The notes under the pieces were generated by a model. That model saw only the letters and a list, made by a program, of their open reading frames with translations, searched no databases and was not told the origin of the DNA. The position numbers were made by a program, and so were the translations under genes. This document shows, piece after piece, positions 24,496-32,491 of a DNA stretch of 38,304 bases. Where the stretch lies: positions 4,758-43,061 of the forward strand of contig MHEK01000094.1 in NCBI GenBank assembly GCA_001803795.1, in the 5' to 3' direction. Origin of the DNA: Nitrospirae bacterium RBG_16_64_22 (lineage in GTDB: Bacteria > Nitrospirota > RBG-16-64-22). Each line of letters opens with the position of its first letter. Position 1 is the stretch's first letter.

Positions 24496-27420
24496 ATGAA
24501 GCTGCTTGAGAATTCCCTAACGCGGCGGACTTTCCTCAAGGTTTCTGGGACGATTGCGGTACTCTCGCAAATCCAGCCGGTGAGCGCGCAAGAGTGGCTC
24601 GCGCAAGTGGGCAAGTCCGGTTCCAAGCCGGATATGGTGGGCGACGGCGCCAAGATCGTGCGCAGCGTCTGCCTGATGTGCCACAGCGGTTGCGGCATTC
24701 AGTGCACCATCGTGAACGGCGAGCTGGTCAAGATCGACGGCAACCCCTATCACCCGAACACCTACGATTACGTGTCCAAGGGAGACATCGTCGAGGAAAG
24801 CGATCTCGACGGCGGCCTTGGCGGCAAGGACGTCGGCACGCTCTGCGCGAAAGGCCAGGCAGGCATCTACGCGCTCTACAGCCCGGCGCGCCTCAAACAT
24901 CCGCTCAAGCGAGTCGGGCCACGCGGGTCCGGGAAATGGAAAACCATCTCGTGGGACCAGGCGCTGAAAGAGATCACCGAGGGCGGCCTGCTCTTCAAGG
25001 GCGTGCCCGGCGAGGAGAAACGATTCGTCGAGGGCCTCAAGTCAATTCTGAACAACGATGCACCCCTCGGTCCCGAAGATTCGGACTACATGGACGAGGC
25101 GCCGCCCGAAGGCTGGGGCCCGAAGCGCAACCAGTTCGTGTGGGCGCACGGGCGCAACGAGCAGTCGCCGCTGACTCCGCGCTTCGTCGCTGGCGCGGCG
25201 GGGGTTCCGAACATGCTCAATCACTGCGACCGTTGCGCGGGAACCTTCTACAACGTCGTAGAGCACACGCTGAACGTGCCGCCTTACGAGATCGGCGCCT
25301 ATGCCGATTACGAGTACTGCACGTACCTCATCAGCGTGGGATCCAACATCACCCACGCCGATTACCCCGGGCAGACCCGGGCGCGTTACCTGCAAAAGTT
25401 TGCCAAACGCACCGGGCCTGACGCCAAGCTGTTCAAGCACGTCGTGGTGGACCCGTGGCTTTCCCCCGCCGCGGCAAAAACGCTCCAGTCCGGCAAGGGC
25501 GAGTGGATCCCGCTCAAGCCTTCGACCGACGCTTACTTCCTGGTGGGGATGATCCGCTGGATGATCGAGAGCAAGGCCTACAAGGCCGACTTCCTCGCGC
25601 TGCCGAACCAGCAGGCGGCGAAGAAGACCGGCCGTCGTAACTGGACCGACATGACCTACCTGGTCAGGACCAAGGAGCCCAAGCTGTATCTCACGGGCAG
25701 GGATGCGGGGCTGGGCCAGGCCGACTACGTTGTGCTGGTGGGCGGTAAGCCCACGCTGTTCCACGAAGTCGATGGGCCGGCCGACCTCGATGCCGAGGTC
25801 GAGATCAAGGGCGAGAAGTACAAGACGGTATTCCGCCTGCTGCGTGAGCGCGCGCAGGAGAAATCGCTGGAAGAGTGCGAGCGGGAATGCGACATTCCTG
25901 CCGGCACGATTGCGCATCTGGGGAAGGAGTTTTCCAGCGCCAAGCGGCCGGTGATCGAGATGTTCCGCGGCCCCATTCAGCAGTCGAACGGCTGGTATAA
26001 TGGCCAGGCATTGTGCATCCTCAACATGATGGTGGACAACATCGACCGCAAGGGCGGCTACATTCCCGGGCACAAGGCATACGCCGGCGACGTGAAAGGG
26101 CCCGGCCGCAAACCGAGCGGTGTTTCGGTGGATCGGCACAAGGACAAGTATCAGGGCAAGAAGCCGGTTTCCACGCGTCCGTGGTACCCGCTGGCGGTGC
26201 GTACCGTGACCAGCGAGTTTTTCTCGGCCGCAAAGATGGGTTATCCGTATCGCATCAAGGCCTACCTGAACTACTACAACGACCCGGCCTATACCCAGCC
26301 GTTCAACGCCCCGGTCATCGAGGCACTGCTCGACCTGAGAGCCATGCCGCTCACCTTCAGCATCGACGCCTACATGGGCGAAACCAGCCAACTGTGCGAC
26401 TACGTCCTGCCGGACACCGAATACCTCGAGCGCATCGGCGGCTTCAAGACCTACCCGCCTGTCAAGACGCGGGTCCAGGCCCTGCGGCAGCCGGTGATCG
26501 GCACCCTCGATCCGAAGACCAAGAACTACCGCGGCATCCATCCGGACGTGCAGACGGCGGACGATACGCTCATCCAGCTTGCCCTGCGTTGCGGCTTGCC
26601 GGGCTTCGGCAAGGATGGCGGCGGCCCAGGTGTCGACCTGTTCAACTCCTGGCAGTTCTGGAACGAGTTCTACAAGAACGGCGACTTCAAGGGCGAGCCG
26701 GGGCTGGATCCGGACAGCCGCCTGGTCAAGCTCGGCGGCAAGTTCGAGAACCCGGGCAAGCAGTACGAGGGCGACTACACGCGCTTCCCGGGTGGCCGGC
26801 AGGTGCGCGGCCTGCTGGCCTACGCCGCAAACGTGGCGGCGAACAAGAACAGCATGACGGGCAAGTTCTACGATGGTCTGCCGCTATACCGGTTCATCAT
26901 CGACTGCAAGGAGCAGCCGCTGGATCCCGCCCTGTGGAAGGAGTACCCGTTCCAGCTCCATACCCACAAGGATGCCTGGCACACCCAGACGCGCACCATG
27001 AACAACCTGTGGCTGGCCTCGATCAAGCCGCAGAACTACGCGGAGATGAATCCGGCCGACGCGCAGAAACTCGGCGTGGTGACCGGCGACTGGGTCAAGG
27101 TCAAATCGCCTTCGAGCAAGCACATCCCGTTCGTGGAGGTTTCCATGGGCGATGGCTGGTACAAGATGCAGGTGCGCGTCACCAGCCGCATCCGGCCCGG
27201 CGTCTTCTCGGTGAGCCAGTCCTACGGGCGCTGGGGCGCCGGAGGGAGAGCCTGGGCCGCGAACGGCAAGCCGCAATACAACGATAAGCGCATCGGCGCG
27301 GGCTACAGCATCAACCCGCTGTACATGGCAGACCCCGTCCTGGGGGACCGTTGCCTGATCGACCCGGTGGCGGGCGGCACCCAGAGCTATGGGACGCCGC
27401 TCCGTGTAGAAAAAGTCTAA
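24496..27420 (+). CDS. Tat-exported molybdopterin oxidoreductase catalytic subunit (DMSO reductase superfamily)
   Basis: AGGAGG RBS; MKLLENSLTRRTFLKVSG twin-arginine signal; CLMCHSGCGIQCTIVNGELVKIDGNPYHP...LCAKGQAGIYALYSPARLKHPLKRVG; C-terminal molybdopterin dinucleotide-binding region. Confidence 0.93.
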   Translation: MKLLENSLTRRTFLKVSGTIAVLSQIQPVSAQEWLAQVGKSGSKPDMVGDGAKIVRSVCLMCHSGCGIQCTIVNGELVKIDGNPYHPNTYDYVSKGDIVEESDLDGGLGGKDVGTLCAKGQAGIYALYSPARLKHPLKRVGPRGSGKWKTISWDQALKEITEGGLLFKGVPGEEKRFVEGLKSILNNDAPLGPEDSDYMDEAPPEGWGPKRNQFVWAHGRNEQSPLTPRFVAGAAGVPNMLNHCDRCAGTFYNVVEHTLNVPPYEIGAYADYEYCTYLISVGSNITHADYPGQTRARYLQKFAKRTGPDAKLFKHVVVDPWLSPAAAKTLQSGKGEWIPLKPSTDAYFLVGMIRWMIESKAYKADFLALPNQQAAKKTGRRNWTDMTYLVRTKEPKLYLTGRDAGLGQADYVVLVGGKPTLFHEVDGPADLDAEVEIKGEKYKTVFRLLRERAQEKSLEECERECDIPAGTIAHLGKEFSSAKRPVIEMFRGPIQQSNGWYNGQALCILNMMVDNIDRKGGYIPGHKAYAGDVKGPGRKPSGVSVDRHKDKYQGKKPVSTRPWYPLAVRTVTSEFFSAAKMGYPYRIKAYLNYYNDPAYTQPFNAPVIEALLDLRAMPLTFSIDAYMGETSQLCDYVLPDTEYLERIGGFKTYPPVKTRVQALRQPVIGTLDPKTKNYRGIHPDVQTADDTLIQLALRCGLPGFGKDGGGPGVDLFNSWQFWNEFYKNGDFKGEPGLDPDSRLVKLGGKFENPGKQYEGDYTRFPGGRQVRGLLAYAANVAANKNSMTGKFYDGLPLYRFIIDCKEQPLDPALWKEYPFQLHTHKDAWHTQTRTMNNLWLASIKPQNYAEMNPADAQKLGVVTGDWVKVKSPSSKHIPFVEVSMGDGWYKMQVRVTSRIRPGVFSVSQSYGRWGAGGRAWAANGKPQYNDKRIGAGYSINPLYMADPVLGDRCLIDPVAGGTQSYGTPLRVEKV

Positions 27421-27430
27421 GGAGGACATC

Positions 27431-28057
27431 ATGTCTGAATACAGCCCCGTCATTCCCCGCGAAGCCGTCGACCGGTCCTTTGCCAAGCAGGGCCCGAAGC
27501 AATATACGCTGTGGGTCGACATCGAGCATTGCATCGGCTGTAATGCCTGCACGATGGCCTGCAAGGCGGAGAACAACACGCCCATCGGCGTGGATTACAA
27601 CCGCGTGATCGAGATCGAGGAGGGTGATTTCCGCGATCCGCGGAAGGCGCCCAACGTCGGCGTCACCTTTGTGCCGATGCCCTGCATGCACTGCGGGCGG
27701 CCGGCCTGCCAGGCCGCCTGCCCGGTGGGCGCGATTACCAAGCGCAAGCAAGACGGCATCGTCCTCATCAACAAGGACAAGTGTATCGGCTGCCGCTACT
27801 GCGCCTGGGCTTGCCCTTACGGCGCGCCGCAGTTCAACGCGGAGGCGAAGATCATGGAGAAATGCACGCTGTGCGTCCATCGCGTCGAGAAAGGGCAGCT
27901 GCCCGCGTGTGTCAACACATGCCCCGCCAAGGTGAGGTTCTTCGGGGAGCTCAACGAGATCACGGTGCTCATGCGGGAGAAGCGCGCGCGCAGCTTCAGC
28001 ATCAGCGTCGCCGGAGCGGATACGAAACCGAGCGTGCAGTACACGATCCCCAGATAG
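27431..28057 (+). CDS. Four-cluster 4Fe-4S electron transfer subunit (DmsB/NrfC/TtrB type)
   Basis: CIGCNACTMACKAEN, CMHCGRPACQAACPVGAI, CIGCRYCAWACPYGAP, CTLCVHRVEKGQLPACVNTCP. Confidence 0.93.
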   Translation: MSEYSPVIPREAVDRSFAKQGPKQYTLWVDIEHCIGCNACTMACKAENNTPIGVDYNRVIEIEEGDFRDPRKAPNVGVTFVPMPCMHCGRPACQAACPVGAITKRKQDGIVLINKDKCIGCRYCAWACPYGAPQFNAEAKIMEKCTLCVHRVEKGQLPACVNTCPAKVRFFGELNEITVLMREKRARSFSISVAGADTKPSVQYTIPR

Positions 28058-28066
28058 CGGAGAGTT

Positions 28067-29260
28067 GTGTCGGCCGTGAACATGGACAACATTGTCGAGA
28101 TCCAGTGCGAGCCGCCGGTGCGCGTGGAGAACGAGCTGTGCTCGCGTTTCCGCTGCACGAAGTCGCAATGCGCGGCGTGCGCGGCCGTATGTCCGGTGCC
28201 GCGGGCCGTCCGCTTTGTCGAGCAGGGTGTCGAAATCACCGGCGCGTGCATTGCGTGTGACGCCTGCGCCTCGGCTTGCCCGAACGGGGCGATCCAACCT
28301 GCGGAGAGCGACCGGCGGCTGGCAGAACGCATGCGCGAGCGCGTACGGCCCCCGGCGGGATTCCGCATTGGCTGCGAGCGGGCGGAAGGTCCGGCAGATT
28401 TCGTCGTGCCTTGCTTGAGTCGTCTCACCGAAGCGGTCCTCCTGGAGCCGATTCGATGCGGGGCGGAGCGTGTCGAACTCCTCGCTCCTGACTGCTCGGG
28501 CTGCCAGCTTGAGAGGGCCGCGCCTCAGTGGGGGATGGTCCTGAACCTCGCGCGCGCCCTCTGCGAATCGGCGGGGTTCGACGCGGACCGCATTGTCCGG
28601 ACCGATGCGCCGAGGCGAAAGCGGGAGATGACGCGCATTCCTCTCAGTGCTCCCGGCTCGCGGCGCGCGATGTTCCGTGCCTTCGCCAAATGGACGGCGA
28701 AGACCGCTGCCGCGGCCATGCCGGATGCGGCGCCGGAGCAGACGGCGGCCGAGGCGTTCCGCGCCATCGTGCAGCGCCATCCGGAGAATCCCAAGAGGTC
28801 TCACTTGCTGGAGGTGTTGCAGAGTCTCCCCGGCGCCGAAGCGCAGCCGACAGTGGTTCCCGCCGCGGGAAAACCCTTCGCCCACCTTGAAGTCACCCCC
28901 GGGTGCGCGGGCTGCAACGTTTGCGAAACCCTCTGTCCCGTGGGTGCCCTCCGCCGCCGTGGAGAGAACGGTACATTTGCCCTCGACTTTGACCCCGCGC
29001 TGTGTACCGGGTGCCGCGTTTGTGAGGTTGCTTGCTTTCACAAGGCCGTTCGCGTTCGGGAAACGGTCGACCTCTCGGTTCTGTTTGAACGCCAGAGCGC
29101 CACGCTCATTTCCGCGACGCGGCGCACCTGCCGAGCCTGCCACGAGACCTTCCTGGGCGACGCATCGGAGTTCTGCCCGTCCTGTCTCGTCAGCGGCGAT
29201 CGTCGCGATGCGATCGCCAGGCGCTTCTTTCTGGGAGGAAATAGGGGTGATTGGTCATAA
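28067..29260 (+). CDS. Multi-cluster ferredoxin-like protein with C-terminal zinc-ribbon-like motif
   Basis: CSRFRCTKSQCAACAAVCP, CIACDACASACP, CSGC, CAGCNVCETLCPVGAL, CTGCRVCEVACFHKAV, CRACHETFLGDASEFCPSC. Confidence 0.8.
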   Translation: MSAVNMDNIVEIQCEPPVRVENELCSRFRCTKSQCAACAAVCPVPRAVRFVEQGVEITGACIACDACASACPNGAIQPAESDRRLAERMRERVRPPAGFRIGCERAEGPADFVVPCLSRLTEAVLLEPIRCGAERVELLAPDCSGCQLERAAPQWGMVLNLARALCESAGFDADRIVRTDAPRRKREMTRIPLSAPGSRRAMFRAFAKWTAKTAAAAMPDAAPEQTAAEAFRAIVQRHPENPKRSHLLEVLQSLPGAEAQPTVVPAAGKPFAHLEVTPGCAGCNVCETLCPVGALRRRGENGTFALDFDPALCTGCRVCEVACFHKAVRVRETVDLSVLFERQSATLISATRRTCRACHETFLGDASEFCPSCLVSGDRRDAIARRFFLGGNRGDWS

Positions 29261-29933
29261 GGAAATGCAGGCCGTCGCGGCGGGGCGGGCGAAGACCTAC
29301 GCGGTTCTCTCCGCGCTCTATTCGGTGCCGCCGTCGGAGGACCTGACGGCCATGATCCGAGCGGGCGCTCTTGTCGAGGAGGGGGCCTCTTCCCTCGGCG
29401 CGGCGGCGAAGGACCTGACCGCCGCCTTCCGCGATGCTGTCCTGGAGGATCGTCCGAACAACGAGCTTACGGCTGAACACACGCGTTTGTTCGTCCTGCC
29501 TTCCGGCGTGGTGCCCCACGAGTCGTTCTACCTTGACGAGAACAAGCGCGTGGGCGGTCGGGTGACGGTGGAGGTGCGGCGATATTACCAAGACGCCGCG
29601 GCCCAGATGACCAGCGCCTGCCTGGAGCTGCCCGACCACATGGGCGTCGAGCTGGAGTTCATGAAGTTCCTTTGCGAGATCGAGGAACAGTTCTGGAAGG
29701 AACCCAATCCGGACGGGCTGCAGAGGTGCCTTGATTTCCAGCACGGCTTTCTCACCGAGCACCTGTTGCGCTGGCACAGGCTCCTTTGCGAGAGGGTGAT
29801 CGCCGAGACGACGGCGGACGTGTACCGGGCAGTCGCCCGCCTCACCGTCGAGTTTCTGGAGGCCGAGCGGGCATTTGTGCCGGCATTGACCGAGGGAATT
29901 CGCTCCGAATGGAGGACAACATGCGAATCCTAG
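29247..29933 (+). CDS. TorD/DmsD-like molybdoenzyme chaperone
   Basis: RAKTYAVLSALYSVPPSEDL...EHTRLFVLPSGVVPHESFYLDE...ACLELPDHMGVELEFMKFLCEIEEQF; position beside the molybdoenzyme genes. Confidence 0.85.
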   Translation: MIGHKEMQAVAAGRAKTYAVLSALYSVPPSEDLTAMIRAGALVEEGASSLGAAAKDLTAAFRDAVLEDRPNNELTAEHTRLFVLPSGVVPHESFYLDENKRVGGRVTVEVRRYYQDAAAQMTSACLELPDHMGVELEFMKFLCEIEEQFWKEPNPDGLQRCLDFQHGFLTEHLLRWHRLLCERVIAETTADVYRAVARLTVEFLEAERAFVPALTEGIRSEWRTTCES

Positions 29934-30484
29934 TTGTAATCTTTGCGTGCCTGGCCCTCGCCTCGACGGCCGTGCCGGCGCTGGAACCCCAGACCCCCAT
30001 CGACTGGCCGCCGAAAGCAGTTCCCAACCAGCAGAAGGGCAAGGTTCCGGACTTCACCGGCAAGAACGCGCTCTGCCTCGCCTGCCACGGGTACATCATG
30101 GACGTGAAGACCGCACGCAAGAACGTTCCCAACCTGCACCGTCTGCACCTGGAATCGAAGAAGACCGCCTACCAGGGCGAGAACCGCGCCTGCCTCACCT
30201 GTCACGAGATGCACGCCCCCTCGGAAGAGAAGGAGCGCAAGCAAGAGGGCTGGTTCGTCATGGCCGACGTGTATCACCCCAATGCGCTGCTCGCTCCTGC
30301 GGGCTTTTGGAAGAAACTGATTGTGCGTCCGGGTGAGGGCGCGCAATACACCCGCGTCGAGGCGCTCCGGCCGGCGGATCCCCATCCGTACAAGCCCACG
30401 CTGAAACGCCTGGTCTGCGCCCAGTGCCACGGCCTCGACAGCAAGATCAAGACGTTCTACGGCGCGCCCGCGGGAGCCAATTAG
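29921..30484 (+). CDS. Exported triheme c-type cytochrome
   Basis: Signal peptide MRILVVIFACLALASTAVPA; CLACH, CLTCH, CAQCH. Confidence 0.88.
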   Translation: MRILVVIFACLALASTAVPALEPQTPIDWPPKAVPNQQKGKVPDFTGKNALCLACHGYIMDVKTARKNVPNLHRLHLESKKTAYQGENRACLTCHEMHAPSEEKERKQEGWFVMADVYHPNALLAPAGFWKKLIVRPGEGAQYTRVEALRPADPHPYKPTLKRLVCAQCHGLDSKIKTFYGAPAGAN

Positions 30485-30568
30485 CGCGGGTCACAGCGCG
30501 GCTCTCGGGCGGCAGCCGCACCCGGGAAGCCGGCCTCGGGCGGATCTCGGCTGGATTGGACAGGCATC

Positions 30569-32380
30569 GTGCGTCAAGCGAGTTACATCAGGCGGAGCAC
30601 TCCGGCGGTCGCCCTGATCGTGGGGTGGGTGCTCCTGGGCGGCGGAACCGTCGTCCAGGCGCAGGAGGCCGCTCCCGCCGAAAAGAGAGCCGGGGCCGCG
30701 GTTCAGCCGCACCGCGCTACGCCGGGCGGGGAAGTCCTGCGGCGGCTGCAGGAGCTGGAGGCCCAGGTCGCCCAATTCCAGGAGGAAATCGCAAGGCTTC
30801 GGGCGGAGCTTGCCCAGAAACAGGGGCCCGCGGCGGTGTCTCCCGTCCAGCAGAAGCCGGCCGCGGCCAAGGACGCGGCCGGCGGCGAGTGGGACGAGCC
30901 GGAAGTGGACAAGAAGCAGGAGGGGCGCGACGAGGAAGCCCGGCGGCGGCTCATGGCGCTCGAAACCCAAATGCGCAAGTTCTCCGCGGAGGCCGCCAAG
31001 CTGCAGGAAGCACTCCGGCAGAAAACCAACTTCGACTTCTCCGGCAAGTACAAGGCGCGCGTCAATTCGCGCCACAACTTCAACCTGGAGAACCCGCTGC
31101 AACAGTGGGAGTTCGACAGCGCCACCTACTTCGACCACCGCTTCCAGCTCCAGATCGACGCTTCCCATGAGGTCTTCCTGACCCGCCTCGTGCTGGACAA
31201 GGGCAACTTCGTCTTCGACTGGAAGGAGGACAGCGAGGGGACGCTGGAGCGCTGGGGCCAGTTCCAGACCGTCGGCGCCCCGCTGGTGCGCGAACTCTTC
31301 GTCCAATACACAGGGCCCTTCATGCTGCGCATCGGCCGCCAGAACTGGGACGTAGGGCGGGCGCTCACCTTGGAGGGCCCGATGGACGCGGTGCGTTTCC
31401 AGTACCCCCTGGGTCAACTGCCCTGGGGCCAGACCAGCTTCAGCGCCGGCTACATGGGTGTCGCCGGCGGCTGGCGCAACTACTCGAAGTTCCGCGAATC
31501 GGGCCCGCCGGCCGGATCGCGCGACGACCTCTTCAGCGCTTCTAACAAGCTGGACGCCTACTACCTGGATCTCGACATTCGCCCGTCGCGGGCCTTGCGG
31601 TTGCGGCCCTACCTGTTGAAGGCGGGTGACCGCGGCGGGCTCGGTGACGCGGACCTGAACCTGGACAAGGATTTCAACGCCGCCACCGCGCCGCGCGACG
31701 GCCGCTTCGAGCCGCTGTGGGCCGGGGTAGCCGCCTCTGCCGATCTGAAGAGATGGAAGTTCGACGCGGAAGCGGTCTCGCTCTCGGGCGACTACACCCA
31801 GGACCGCAAGGTCAGCGCCAACGCGTTGCTGCTCAAGGCCGCGCGCGACTTCGGCAAGGTCGGCTCCCTGAGGAACCTGGCGATGGGGCTCGAGTTCGGC
31901 CGCGGCTCGGGCAACGGAACGGCCGACGCCTCCACCGGCACGCTGCGCAACTTCAACGCGCTTTTCCTCTGCCGCGACCGGCATAAGTTCGGCAACATCT
32001 TCAGCGAGGACCTGCGCGCAGGCTACTTCCTGTGGGATAGCAACCTATCCAACATCACCTATGTACGCCTGGACGGGCCCTTCGAGCCCCTCAAGGACCT
32101 GAAGCTCAGGCCTGCGGTCGCACGCATCTGGACCACCGAGGAAGTGTTCGCGGGCCGCGGTCCTGTGTTCGACTGGAGCCGCGGCACGGCCACCTCCACG
32201 CGCAGGACCAAGGACGTGGGATGGGAGATCGACTTCGACGGCACCTATCCCCTGTTGCCGAAACTCGAAGGTTTCTTCTCCTTGGGCTACTTCCGCCCGG
32301 GGGCGGTGTATGCCCGCGCTGACGGCAACATTCCCAAGCGTGCCTTCGAAGTCATTCTCGGCGTGGAGTTCGGGTTCTGA
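30569..32380 (+). CDS. Outer-membrane porin-like protein with N-terminal coiled coil
   Basis: Signal peptide; coiled coil LRRLQELEAQVAQFQEEIARLRAEL; beta-barrel-like alternation (FDFSGKYKARVNSRHNFN..., FMLRIGRQNWDVGRAL), C-terminal AFEVILGVEFGF ending in Phe. Confidence 0.8.
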   Translation: MRQASYIRRSTPAVALIVGWVLLGGGTVVQAQEAAPAEKRAGAAVQPHRATPGGEVLRRLQELEAQVAQFQEEIARLRAELAQKQGPAAVSPVQQKPAAAKDAAGGEWDEPEVDKKQEGRDEEARRRLMALETQMRKFSAEAAKLQEALRQKTNFDFSGKYKARVNSRHNFNLENPLQQWEFDSATYFDHRFQLQIDASHEVFLTRLVLDKGNFVFDWKEDSEGTLERWGQFQTVGAPLVRELFVQYTGPFMLRIGRQNWDVGRALTLEGPMDAVRFQYPLGQLPWGQTSFSAGYMGVAGGWRNYSKFRESGPPAGSRDDLFSASNKLDAYYLDLDIRPSRALRLRPYLLKAGDRGGLGDADLNLDKDFNAATAPRDGRFEPLWAGVAASADLKRWKFDAEAVSLSGDYTQDRKVSANALLLKAARDFGKVGSLRNLAMGLEFGRGSGNGTADASTGTLRNFNALFLCRDRHKFGNIFSEDLRAGYFLWDSNLSNITYVRLDGPFEPLKDLKLRPAVARIWTTEEVFAGRGPVFDWSRGTATSTRRTKDVGWEIDFDGTYPLLPKLEGFFSLGYFRPGAVYARADGNIPKRAFEVILGVEFGF

Positions 32381-32382
32381 TC

Positions 32383-32478
32383 ATGCAACGGATTCACTTT
32401 GTCACGCTGTTCCTGTGCGGATGCTTCCTGTCCGCGCCGCCCACGGATGCGGATTTTGAAAGCCGATTTTTCCAGTGA
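32383..32478 (+). CDS. 31-aa putative lipoprotein/secreted small ORF
   Basis: MQRIHFVTLFLCGCFLSAPPTDADFESRFFQ*, 2 nt after the porin stop; hydrophobic stretch and Cys residues. Confidence 0.4.
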   Translation: MQRIHFVTLFLCGCFLSAPPTDADFESRFFQ

Positions 32479-32491
32479 AGGGAGGGTAGTC

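Noticed and set aside
25042-26541. 499-aa minus-strand ORF inside the molybdoenzyme gene
   Set aside because: Shadow of a well-supported coding frame.
27311-29143. 610-aa minus-strand ORF opposite the Fe-S and ferredoxin genes
   Set aside because: The + strand proteins carry conserved cysteine motifs; the antisense frame has none.
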